This document shows positions 54,019 through 61,501 of a DNA stretch of 64,000 nt, piece after piece (positions within the stretch are counted from its first letter, which is position 1; each line of letters begins with the position of its first letter). The notes below the pieces were generated by a model. That model ran no database searches. It saw only the letters and a program-made list of their open reading frames with translations, and was not told the DNA's origin. Origin of the DNA: Sphingopyxis panaciterrae (GTDB lineage Bacteria > Pseudomonadota > Alphaproteobacteria > Sphingomonadales > Sphingomonadaceae); the NCBI RefSeq assembly GCF_011762125.1, contig NZ_JAASQN010000004.1, forward strand, positions 1 through 64,000. Direction: 5' to 3'. The position numbers and the translations under genes are program-made.

Positions 54019-54876
54019 TCAGGCGTCGCTCTGACGTTCGGTTTCAGCGGCAGCTGCGGCCGGGACCTGTTCGTCTTCGGTCACCGGAGCGGCAACTTCT
54101 TCAGCGACCGGAGCGGTCGCTTCTTCGGTCAGCACGGCTTCGGCAACCGGCTCGACAGCTGCGCCAAGGTCTTCACCGCGGTTCGCGCGGGCCTGCTGGC
54201 CGCCACGGGTCGCCGCCTGGGCAACCGCATCGCAGTAAAGGCGGATGGCACGTGCGGCGTCATCGTTGGCCGGAACCGGGAAGGCGATGCCATCGGGCGA
54301 GACGTTCGAATCGAGGATCGCGACGACGGGGATGCCAAGGACATTGGCTTCCTTGATCGCCAGCTCTTCCTTGTTCGCGTCGATCACGAACATCACGTCG
54401 GGAATGCCGCCCATGTCGCGGATGCCGCCGAGCGACATTTCGAGCTTGTCGCGTTCGCGGGTGCGGTTGAGCACTTCCTTCTTGGTGAGACCTGAAGTGT
54501 CGCCCGAAAGCTGCTCTTCGAGCGTCTTCAGACGCTTGATCGAGTTCGAGATCGTCTTCCAGTTGGTGAGCATGCCGCCCAGCCAGCGGTGGTTGACGAA
54601 GTGCTGACCCGAAGCGCGGGCTGCGTCGGCGATCGGCCCCTGCGCCTGGCGCTTGGTGCCGACGAACAGCACCTTGCCACCGGCGGCCGACGAGGACGCG
54701 ATAAACTCGAGCGCGCGCGCAAAGAGCGGCACGGTCTGCGACAGGTCGAGAATGTGGATGCCGTTGCGCGCACCGAAGATATACGGCTTCATGCGCGGGT
54801 TCCAGCGGTGGGTCTGGTGGCCGAAGTGGGCGCCAGCCTCGATAAGATTCTGCATCGTGACGACAGGTGCCGCCAT
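54019..54876 (-). CDS. rpsB: 30S ribosomal protein S2
   Basis: The 285-residue product has the S2 core ([71 protein letters not shown]) plus a 40-residue acidic Ala/Glu/Val-rich C-terminal tail seen in many alphaproteobacteria. A strong AAGGAGAAAG site lies before the ATG at 54876; the 12-codon extension upstream is not supported. Confidence 0.97.
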   Translation of the reverse strand: MAAPVVTMQNLIEAGAHFGHQTHRWNPRMKPYIFGARNGIHILDLSQTVPLFARALEFIASSSAAGGKVLFVGTKRQAQGPIADAARASGQHFVNHRWLGGMLTNWKTISNSIKRLKTLEEQLSGDTSGLTKKEVLNRTRERDKLEMSLGGIRDMGGIPDVMFVIDANKEELAIKEANVLGIPVVAILDSNVSPDGIAFPVPANDDAARAIRLYCDAVAQAATRGGQQARANRGEDLGAAVEPVAEAVLTEEATAPVAEEVAAPVTEDEQVPAAAAAETERQSDA

Positions 54877-55063
54877 AGTCTTTCTCCTTCCGGTTGGTCC
54901 TCTGGAAAGCAAGAACCGGGTGTCGCAAGCGACGGGCCCGGCACCGGTTTATGTGCGCCTTCCATGTGGAATGGGCGGGCCGTTAGCGGGGTTACGGGAT
55001 AAATGCAAGGGGTGGACCGCGCTTCATGACCGGTTTCGGCCGGAAGCTGCCATGTCCTTTTTC

Positions 55064-55155
55064 GTCACCCCGGACTTGATCCGGGGTCCCGCTTGAACTC
55101 GACAACTGGTGGATGCCCCAAGAAAAGCGGGATCCCGGGTCAAGCCCGGGATGAC
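55064..55155. repeat. REP-like inverted repeat, family C copy
   Basis: The arms GTCACCCCGGACTTGATCCG and GGGTCAAGCCCGGGATGAC match those of the element at 29104-29194 almost exactly, and the central parts also start alike (GCTTGAA-TCGA). It stands 47 bases from a family F copy, forming a tandem of two unrelated repeat types. Confidence 0.82.
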
Positions 55156-55202
55156 GAACTGAGAGGCAAGAAGCGGCCGAAGCCGGACACTAGCCAAATA
55201 AC

Positions 55203-55280
55203 CGTCGCCCCCGCGAAGGTGGGGGCCGCCATCGGCCTGGCGCAAGGTTGCCAGCGGCCCCCGCCTTCGCGGGGGCGACG
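55203..55280. repeat. REP-like inverted repeat, family F, inverted copy
   Basis: The arms are those of 35821-35898 with one mismatch (GAAGGTGGGGG). The 24-base centre is the reverse complement of that copy apart from two differences, showing that the whole element, not only its arms, is a mobile or duplicated unit present in both orientations. Confidence 0.85.
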
Positions 55281-55489
55281 ATTTAGTCGGCGTTGGAACG
55301 ACTGCTCCCCACCCCGATGCCGCCTTTTAACCGCCAAACGGAGCCATGCCCGCACTCGCCCCGGCGACAAAGCGACTCGGTTCGTCGCAAAACAGTTGAG
55401 AACAAAAAGGGAACATGGAACAAAAAGTCCGACGAAACCGTCGCTGGTTAACAAGAGGTTTCGCACAAGGAAGCCGAAAGGACAAGATC

Positions 55490-55750
55490 ATGGTTCAGGT
55501 CGCAGCCGCTCTCCTCTTCACCCTCGCCGCCGGTCTCGGCGTCACGGTGATCCTGGCCATGATCAAGCATAATGAAAATGCGATTCTCTCGGCCCTGCTC
55601 GGCGAAGGGGCTTTCCCGGTCGACAGCGCGCCGCATTCGGATCCGGCGCCGCAAAAAATGACGCTGCGCCGTTCATCCGCGCGCCGCGATGCCCCGCGTC
55701 CGATGCGCGCTGCGACACGCATGCAGCCGGCGTTCAGCCGCGCCGCCTGA
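55490..55750 (+). CDS. Small single-pass membrane protein, function unknown
   Basis: The 86-residue product starts MVQVAAALLFTLAAGLGVTV, with one membrane helix to about residue 24. A loop NENAILSALLGEG and a basic, Arg/Ala/Pro-rich tail follow. AAAGGA 8 bases before the ATG supports this start over an upstream in-frame ATG at 55415. Its last 17 nt overlap the end of pssA on the opposite strand. I recognise no family. Confidence 0.65.
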   Translation: MVQVAAALLFTLAAGLGVTVILAMIKHNENAILSALLGEGAFPVDSAPHSDPAPQKMTLRRSSARRDAPRPMRAATRMQPAFSRAA

Positions 55751-56507
55751 TCTTCGCGTAACTCATAAGCCCGAAGGGCAGCATCACCAGATACAGCAGG
55801 CATACCGCGAGCAAGGTCTGCCACGGCGCGGTGACGAGTGCTGCACCGAGCAGGCCGACACCGGCCAGCGCGAACAACCGCCACGATCGGCGCAGCCGGA
55901 TCGACGACCAGCTATAAGTCGGAATCGCCGAAATCATCAGCATCGCGATCGCGAGCGCCCAGGGCATGACGACATACCATTGACGGAACAGGTCGTTCCC
56001 CGTCACCAGCCACAGATAGACCGGAACAAAGGACAGCCCGGCCCCCGCGGGCGCGGGAATGCCGGTCATGAAACCCGCCGACTTGTGCGGCTGAAAATCC
56101 GCATCCATCCGCGAATTGAACCGCGCGAGCCGCAGCGCGCAGCAGACGGCGAGCGCGAGCGCCGCGGTCCAGCCGAATTTGGGCGCGTCGGCGAGCGACC
56201 AGAGAAACAGGATCATCGCCGGCGCGACCCCGAAAGCGATCACATCGGACAGCGAATCAAGCTCGGCGCCGAACTTGCTCTGCGCGCGCAGCAACCGGGC
56301 GATGCGCCCGTCCATGCCGTCGAGCACCCCCGCAACGACAATCATCGTCACAGCCGCAGCCCAATCCCCCCCAATCGCAAAGCGAACTCCGGTCAATCCC
56401 GAACAAAGCGCGAGGATGGTGATCGCGTTGGGCGCAAAGGCTCGCAGCGGGACGCCGCCGATACGACGCCGCTCGGCATCGACAGGAAGCTCCGCACCGT
56501 CGGCCAT
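55734..56507 (-). CDS. pssA: CDP-diacylglycerol--serine O-phosphatidyltransferase
   Basis: This 257-residue membrane enzyme makes phosphatidylserine from CDP-diacylglycerol and serine. The CDP-alcohol phosphotransferase signature is DGRIAR followed by FGAELDSLSD, with about seven hydrophobic helices around it. It is the integral-membrane type II enzyme, not the E. coli type. It starts 1 base after psd, so the two steps to phosphatidylethanolamine are co-expressed. Confidence 0.95.
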   Translation of the reverse strand: MADGAELPVDAERRRIGGVPLRAFAPNAITILALCSGLTGVRFAIGGDWAAAVTMIVVAGVLDGMDGRIARLLRAQSKFGAELDSLSDVIAFGVAPAMILFLWSLADAPKFGWTAALALAVCCALRLARFNSRMDADFQPHKSAGFMTGIPAPAGAGLSFVPVYLWLVTGNDLFRQWYVVMPWALAIAMLMISAIPTYSWSSIRLRRSWRLFALAGVGLLGAALVTAPWQTLLAVCLLYLVMLPFGLMSYAKIRRRG

Positions 56508-56508
56508 G

Positions 56509-57243
56509 TTACTGCCCGATGCCTTCGATCGTTCCGGCGGTGCCGACCCGCGCGACGATCGTCTCGCCCGCCAATGTACGCTGCCCGAGCAGCACCTGCG
56601 GCGCGGTGCCAGTGGGAAGATAGACGTCGACGCGGCTGCCGAAGCGGATCAGTCCGACGCGCTGCCCAGTCGTGAGGTCGGCCCCCATGCTGACGAAAGG
56701 CATGATACGCCGCGCGACGAGACCCGCAATCTGGGTGAAACCGATGCGCACGCCGTCGGCGCGCTCGACAACGAAATGCTGACGCTCATTTTCCTCGCTC
56801 GCCTTATCGAGGTCGGCGTTCAAGAACTTCCCGGGAATATAGGCCAGTTTGCGCAGCGTACCTGCAACCGGGGTGCGATTGATGTGGACGTCGAAGACGC
56901 TCATGAAGATCGAGACGCGCAGCATCGTCGCATCGACCAGCCCATCCGGCCCGGAGATTTCCGGAGGTGGGGCGACTTCGGCGATCTGGGTCACCAGCCC
57001 GTCGGCGGGCGCCACGATCACGTCGGCGCCCGTTGGCGTTACCCGAACGGGATCGCGAAAGAAGGTGCCGATCCAGATCGTCACGCCGAGCATCAGCCAG
57101 CCGATGATTTCCCAGCCGAGCAGCCAGAAGCAGAGCGTGATGATGCCCGCGATGAGCAGGAACTTGCGGCCTTCGGGGTGAACCGAGGGCCAGCGCCACT
57201 TGATACCGCCGCCCGGACGATTGGAAGAGATGGTTGTGGACAT
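56509..57243 (-). CDS. psd: Phosphatidylserine decarboxylase proenzyme
   Basis: This 244-residue proenzyme is the short archaeal/alphaproteobacterial type. Self-cleavage should occur between Gly202 and Ser203 in [12 protein letters not shown], giving the pyruvoyl group. A membrane segment lies at 28-58, and [13 protein letters not shown] and [15 protein letters not shown] are conserved. The ATG at 57243 starts [10 protein letters not shown]; the frame further upstream overlaps the divergent icd gene and is rejected. Confidence 0.95.
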   Translation of the reverse strand: MSTTISSNRPGGGIKWRWPSVHPEGRKFLLIAGIITLCFWLLGWEIIGWLMLGVTIWIGTFFRDPVRVTPTGADVIVAPADGLVTQIAEVAPPPEISGPDGLVDATMLRVSIFMSVFDVHINRTPVAGTLRKLAYIPGKFLNADLDKASEENERQHFVVERADGVRIGFTQIAGLVARRIMPFVSMGADLTTGQRVGLIRFGSRVDVYLPTGTAPQVLLGQRTLAGETIVARVGTAGTIEGIGQ

Positions 57244-57315
57244 GCCGATCTTTCTAGGGTGCGTCCCCCTCACTGACAATCGAATAAGGCGATGGTTCCG
57301 CATCCACCACGGCAG

Positions 57316-57344
57316 TTGAACTATCGCCGCGCTTTGCCTAAGGC
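57316..57344 (+). promoter_or_regulatory. Candidate icd promoter
   Basis: TTGAAC (57316-57321) and TAAGGC (57339-57344) are 17 bases apart and lie about 40 bases before the icd ATG in the 139-base gap between divergent psd and icd. The -10 is weak, so this is tentative. Confidence 0.35.
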
Positions 57345-57382
57345 CCCTCGCAATCCGACTCCCCAAGGAAAAAGGCGAAGAT

Positions 57383-58597
57383 ATGGGCAAGATCAAGGTA
57401 GCCAACCCGGTCGTCGAACTCGACGGCGACGAAATGACCCGGATCATCTGGCAGTGGATCCGCGAGCGACTGATCCTCCCCTATCTCGACGTCGACCTTC
57501 ATTATTACGACCTCGGTATCGAGGAACGCGACCGCACCGACGACAAGATCACGGTCGAAGCCGCCAACGCGATCAAGAAATATGGCGTCGGCGTGAAGTG
57601 CGCGACGATCACCCCCGACGAGGCGCGCGTCGAGGAATTCGGCCTGAAGAAAATGTGGAAGTCGCCGAATGGCACGATCCGCAACATCCTCGGCGGCGTT
57701 GTCTTCCGCGAGCCGATCGTGATGCGGAATGTTCCCCGCCTCGTTCCCGGCTGGACCGACCCGATCGTCGTCGGCCGTCACGCGTTCGGCGACCAGTATA
57801 AGGCGACCGACTTCCGCGTCCCCGGCCCCGGCAAGCTGCGCCTGGTGTTCGAAGGCGAAGACGGCACGCTGATCGACGAGGAAGTGTTCCACTTCCCTTC
57901 GTCGGGTGTCGCCATGGGGATGTACAATCTCGATGATTCGATCCGCGACTTCGCGCGCGCCAGCCTGAACTATGGCCTCGCGCGCCAGTGGCCGGTGTAT
58001 CTGTCGACCAAGAACACGATCCTGAAAGCCTATGACGGCCGGTTCAAGGACCTGTTCGAAGAAGTGTTCAACGCCGAATTCAAGGCGAAGTTCGACGAGA
58101 TCGGCATCGTGTACGAGCATCGTCTGATCGACGATATGGTCGCCTCGGCGCTCAAATGGAGCGGCAAGTTCGTCTGGGCCTGCAAGAATTATGACGGTGA
58201 CGTCCAGTCGGACACCGTCGCGCAGGGCTTCGGCTCGCTCGGCCTGATGACGAGCGTGCTGATGACCCCCGACGGCCAGACGGTCGAATCCGAAGCCGCG
58301 CACGGCACCGTCACCCGCCATTACCGCATGCACCAGCAGGGCAAGGCGACGTCGACCAACCCGATCGCGTCGATCTTTGCCTGGACCGGCGGCCTCAAGC
58401 ATCGCGGCAAGCTCGACGACAATGCCGAACTGATCAAGTTCGCCGACGACCTCGAAAAGGTCTGCGTCGCGACGGTCGAAAGCGGCAAGATGACCAAGGA
58501 CCTGGCGCTGCTGATCGGTCCCGACCAGAACTGGCTGACCACCGAAGGCTTCTTCGAGGCGATCGTCGAAAATCTCGATGCCAAGATGGGCGCCTGA
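57383..58597 (+). CDS. icd: NADP-dependent isocitrate dehydrogenase
   Basis: The 404-residue enzyme oxidises isocitrate to 2-oxoglutarate in the TCA cycle. It is the type II (eukaryote-like) homodimeric form, shown by [70 protein letters not shown] and [21 protein letters not shown] precedes the ATG. It is monocistronic; a GC-rich hairpin follows its stop. Confidence 0.97.
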   Translation: MGKIKVANPVVELDGDEMTRIIWQWIRERLILPYLDVDLHYYDLGIEERDRTDDKITVEAANAIKKYGVGVKCATITPDEARVEEFGLKKMWKSPNGTIRNILGGVVFREPIVMRNVPRLVPGWTDPIVVGRHAFGDQYKATDFRVPGPGKLRLVFEGEDGTLIDEEVFHFPSSGVAMGMYNLDDSIRDFARASLNYGLARQWPVYLSTKNTILKAYDGRFKDLFEEVFNAEFKAKFDEIGIVYEHRLIDDMVASALKWSGKFVWACKNYDGDVQSDTVAQGFGSLGLMTSVLMTPDGQTVESEAAHGTVTRHYRMHQQGKATSTNPIASIFAWTGGLKHRGKLDDNAELIKFADDLEKVCVATVESGKMTKDLALLIGPDQNWLTTEGFFEAIVENLDAKMGA

Positions 58598-58646
58598 CGG
58601 CGAACATAGTTTAGCGATTTAGTCGACATGCGCGACTAGCCAATCG

Positions 58647-58671
58647 GGGCCGGCCTGCATAAGGTCGGCCC
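58647..58671 (+). terminator. GC hairpin between icd and the antiporter gene
   Basis: GGGCCGGCCT and AGGTCGGCCC pair with one mismatch around the 5-base loop GCATA, ending 2 bases before the antiporter ATG. It may end icd transcripts. Its 3' arm also contains AAGG, the only Shine-Dalgarno-like sequence before the next gene, so the stem could hide that ribosome site. Confidence 0.5.
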
Positions 58672-58673
58672 TT

Positions 58674-60461
58674 ATGGTATCCGAAACAGAAACATCCGCT
58701 ATCGGCAACGCGCTGGTGGTGCTTGGCGCGGCGGGCATCGTCATTCCCGCCTTTGCCCGCTTTCGCCTGCCCCCGGTGATCGGGTTCATTCTCGTCGGCT
58801 TGCTCGTCGGCCCGTCGGGGCTCGGCATGCTGGCTGCCGATTATCCGTGGCTGAAACATGTTACGATCGGATCGACCGAAGACATCGCCCTGTTCGCCGA
58901 ATTTGGCATCATCTTGCTGCTGTTTTCGATCGGGCTCGAACTGTCGTTCCGCCGCCTGTGGCAACTTCGCAAGCTGGTCTTCGGCATCGGCGCCGCCGAA
59001 TTGTTGCTTGGCGGCTCGATCCTCGGCGGCGCGCTGATGCTTGTCGGCGGCTATTCGGTTCCCGCCGCCTTCGGGCTCGGCATCGCGCTGGCTCTTTCGT
59101 CGACCGCGCTCGTCCTGCCGATCGCCGGGACAAAATCGGCGGTCGGTCGCGCATCCTTTTCAATGCTGCTGTTCGAAGATCTGGCGATCGTGCCGATCAT
59201 CTTCATTCTTGGCGCGCTCGCTCCGAACGCCGCTGCCGACAATACCGAGATGTTGCTGACCACGCTGTGGCAGGGCATCCTCGTCGTCGCAGTACTCGCC
59301 GTCGCGGGCTGGTTCCTGCTGCCGCGCATTTTCGCGCAAGCGGCGCGCGCCAAGGACCCGGAGTTGTTCCTTGCCGCCAGCCTGCTCGTCGTCATCGTCG
59401 CAGCGCTTGCCACCGCCGCCGTCGGCCTGTCGCCGATCGTCGGGGCGCTGCTCGCGGGGCTGATGATCGCCGAAACCGAATATCATGGCGAGGTCGAAGC
59501 GATCACCGCGCCGTTCAAAGGCCTCGCACTCGGGGTATTCCTGATCAGCGTCGGCATGGGGCTGAACCTCAAGACGATCGCCGACCAGTGGCCGCAGCTC
59601 ATCGTCGCGGTCGTCGGCGTCGTCGCGATCAAGGCGATCGTCACCGCCGCGCTGCTGCGTTTCTCGAACGTCGCGCGGCGCGGCACCGCGGCCGAAGTCG
59701 GCCTGCTGATGTCGAGCCCGTCCGAAACAACGCTGATCGTGCTCGCCACCGCGCTGCAGGCGCAGATCATCAGCCGCGACACCGCCGAATTCTGGCAGTT
59801 GGTCACCGCCATCGGCCTCACCATCACCCCGCTGCTCGCACGCATCGGTCACGATATTTCGCGGCGGATCGAAATGCGTAGCGGCGACAGCAGCCAGGCC
59901 GCCGAAACACCCGAGGGCCGCACCGTCGTCGTCGGGTTCGGCCGCGTCGGCCACACCGTCGCCCAACTGCTCCGCGAGCATGGCCGTCCCTATATTGCCG
60001 TCGACGCCGACATCGACACCGTCGCCGCGGCACGGCGCGACGGCTTTATCGTCCGCTTCGCCGATGTCGCGCGTCCCGGCAGCCTCGACAAGCTGGGGAT
60101 TGAGAATGCCCAGGCCATCGTGCTTACGATGGACGATCCGGTTCAGCAGCTTCGCATGACACGGCAGCTGCGCCAGAAATATCCGGACCTGCCGATCATC
60201 AGCCGCGCACGCGACGCCGACCATGCGGGCGCACTCTACCAGGCGGGGGCGAGCGATGCGGTGCCCGAAACGCTCGAAAGCTCGCTGCAACTCGCCGAGG
60301 CGGTGCTGATCGATCTTGGCGTCGCGATGGGACCGGTGATCGCATCGATCCACGATGTGCGCGCCAAGATGCGGCAGGACATTATGACCAAGGGGCAGCT
60401 CGAGCGCGAACCGCGAATCCGCAGGACACGCATGACCGCTCCGCGCAGCGAGGGCAGTTAG
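58674..60461 (+). CDS. CPA2 monovalent cation:proton antiporter (KefB/YbaL-like)
   Basis: This 595-residue protein has 12-13 membrane helices of the Na+/H+ exchanger type (start region VLGAAGIVIPAFARFRLPPV, then ALALSSTALVLPI). A cytoplasmic TrkA-N (RCK) nucleotide-binding domain starts at VVVGFGRVGHTVAQLLREHG and continues with VLTMDDPVQQLRMTRQLRQK. It should exchange K+ or Na+ for protons under redox or nucleotide control. No KefF/KefG partner is adjacent. The IS481 element begins 34 bases after its stop. Confidence 0.92.
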   Translation: MVSETETSAIGNALVVLGAAGIVIPAFARFRLPPVIGFILVGLLVGPSGLGMLAADYPWLKHVTIGSTEDIALFAEFGIILLLFSIGLELSFRRLWQLRKLVFGIGAAELLLGGSILGGALMLVGGYSVPAAFGLGIALALSSTALVLPIAGTKSAVGRASFSMLLFEDLAIVPIIFILGALAPNAAADNTEMLLTTLWQGILVVAVLAVAGWFLLPRIFAQAARAKDPELFLAASLLVVIVAALATAAVGLSPIVGALLAGLMIAETEYHGEVEAITAPFKGLALGVFLISVGMGLNLKTIADQWPQLIVAVVGVVAIKAIVTAALLRFSNVARRGTAAEVGLLMSSPSETTLIVLATALQAQIISRDTAEFWQLVTAIGLTITPLLARIGHDISRRIEMRSGDSSQAAETPEGRTVVVGFGRVGHTVAQLLREHGRPYIAVDADIDTVAAARRDGFIVRFADVARPGSLDKLGIENAQAIVLTMDDPVQQLRMTRQLRQKYPDLPIISRARDADHAGALYQAGASDAVPETLESSLQLAEAVLIDLGVAMGPVIASIHDVRAKMRQDIMTKGQLEREPRIRRTRMTAPRSEGS

Positions 60462-60490
60462 GGCCTGTTTCAGTCAGTGAAACAAGACCC
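60462..60490 (+). terminator. Hairpin after the antiporter gene
   Basis: TGTTTCA and TGAAACA form a perfect 7-bp stem with a 5-base loop, extended by partial GGGCC / GACCC pairing, immediately past the stop codon. No T-run follows, because the IS target site and element begin 5 bases later. Confidence 0.45.
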
Positions 60491-60494
60491 TAGG

Positions 60495-61496
60495 TGTTTA
60501 GTCCCATCATGTGATGGTGTAAGATTGTCATCGTCACAGCGGGAGGGATTATGGGACAGTTTTTACATGGGAGCGCCAAGACCACGCACGCCATTCGAGC
60601 GGAGCTACAGCGATCGCAAGCTCCGGTCGCGCAGCTCGCGAAGCGATACGGGATCAACGAGAAGACGGTGATCAAGTGGCGTCGCCGACAGTCGGTCGAG
60701 GATATGCCGATGGGCCCGAAGGAACGGCGCAGCACAGTGCTGTCACCGATGGAAGAGGCAGCGATCGTGGCGCTCAGGGTTCAGGCCCGATTACCACTTG
60801 ATGACGTCTTCATTGCGTTGAAGGACGTGATCCCGCACCTGACGCGCTCGTCGCTTCACCGTTGCTTGCAGCGGCAGGGGATCAGCCGGTTGCCCAAAGC
60901 GGATCGCGAGAAGCCGAAGAAGTTCAAGAAATATGAGATCGGCTACTTCCACATCGATATCGCCGAACTGCGCTACGAAGGCGGCAAAGGCTTCCTCTAT
61001 GTCGCGGTGGATCGCACCTCAAAGCTGGTGTTCGCCCGGATCTATCGCCGGGCGACGAAGCTCGCTGCGGCAGCGTTCCTGCGCGTGCTGATCAAGACGG
61101 TTCCGTACAAGATCCACACCATCCTCACCGACAACGGTGTGCAGTTCGTTCAGCGTGATCAGGGCGGTGCACTGGGCTGGATCGGCCATATCTTCGGCCG
61201 TGTCTGCGCGCAGCACGGCATCGAGCATCGCCTCACAAAACCCTATCACCCGTGGACCAACGGCCAGGCCGAGCGGATGGTGCGCACCATCAAAGAGGCC
61301 ACCGTCAAATCCTTCCATTACACGTCGATCAATGAACTGCGCCGCCATGTCCGCGACTGGCTGGTCGCCTACAACTTCGCCAAGCAGTTGAAAGCGCTGC
61401 GCTTCAAGACACCCTATGAGGCCATCGAAGAACTCTGGAAATCCAAGCCGGATATCTTCAATATGGAGCCACACCATCACATGATGGGACTAAACA
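60495..61496 (+). mobile_element. IS481-family insertion sequence (about 1.0 kb)
   Basis: Perfect 26-bp terminal inverted repeats start TGTTTAGTCCCATCATGTGA (60495-60520 and the complement 61471-61496). They surround one transposase gene. The flanks are CCTAGG on the left and CCTAGC on the right, which fits the CTAG-core target with a 6-bp duplication known for this family, one base differing. Because both flanks read CCTAG, the visible repeat extends to 31 bp (60490 and 61501). The element is intact and looks recent. Confidence 0.92.
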
Positions 61497-61501
61497 CCTA
61501 G
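60551..61501 (+). CDS. IS481-family transposase
   Basis: The 316-residue DDE transposase has an N-terminal helix-turn-helix (VAQLAKRYGINEKTVIKWRR), and an rve core with Asp136 (YFHIDIAE), Asp194 (LTDNGVQF) and Glu241 (PWTNGQAERM). The frame runs through the right inverted repeat, which encodes the tail HHHMMGLNT. It ends in a TAG at 61499-61501 that belongs to the CTAG target site outside the element. GGGAGG lies 4 bases before the ATG. It appears functional. Confidence 0.94.
   Translation: MGQFLHGSAKTTHAIRAELQRSQAPVAQLAKRYGINEKTVIKWRRRQSVEDMPMGPKERRSTVLSPMEEAAIVALRVQARLPLDDVFIALKDVIPHLTRSSLHRCLQRQGISRLPKADREKPKKFKKYEIGYFHIDIAELRYEGGKGFLYVAVDRTSKLVFARIYRRATKLAAAAFLRVLIKTVPYKIHTILTDNGVQFVQRDQGGALGWIGHIFGRVCAQHGIEHRLTKPYHPWTNGQAERMVRTIKEATVKSFHYTSINELRRHVRDWLVAYNFAKQLKALRFKTPYEAIEELWKSKPDIFNMEPHHHMMGLNT

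Larger units (their letters stand above)
54877..55489. other. Intergenic region with rpsB leader and two REP-like elements
   Basis: This 613-base gap has no gene that I can support. It holds the rpsB upstream region near 54877-55020 and the two inverted repeats at 55064-55155 and 55203-55280. From about 55320 on comes the leader of the small gene at 55490. No tRNA or recognised riboswitch was seen. Confidence 0.7.
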
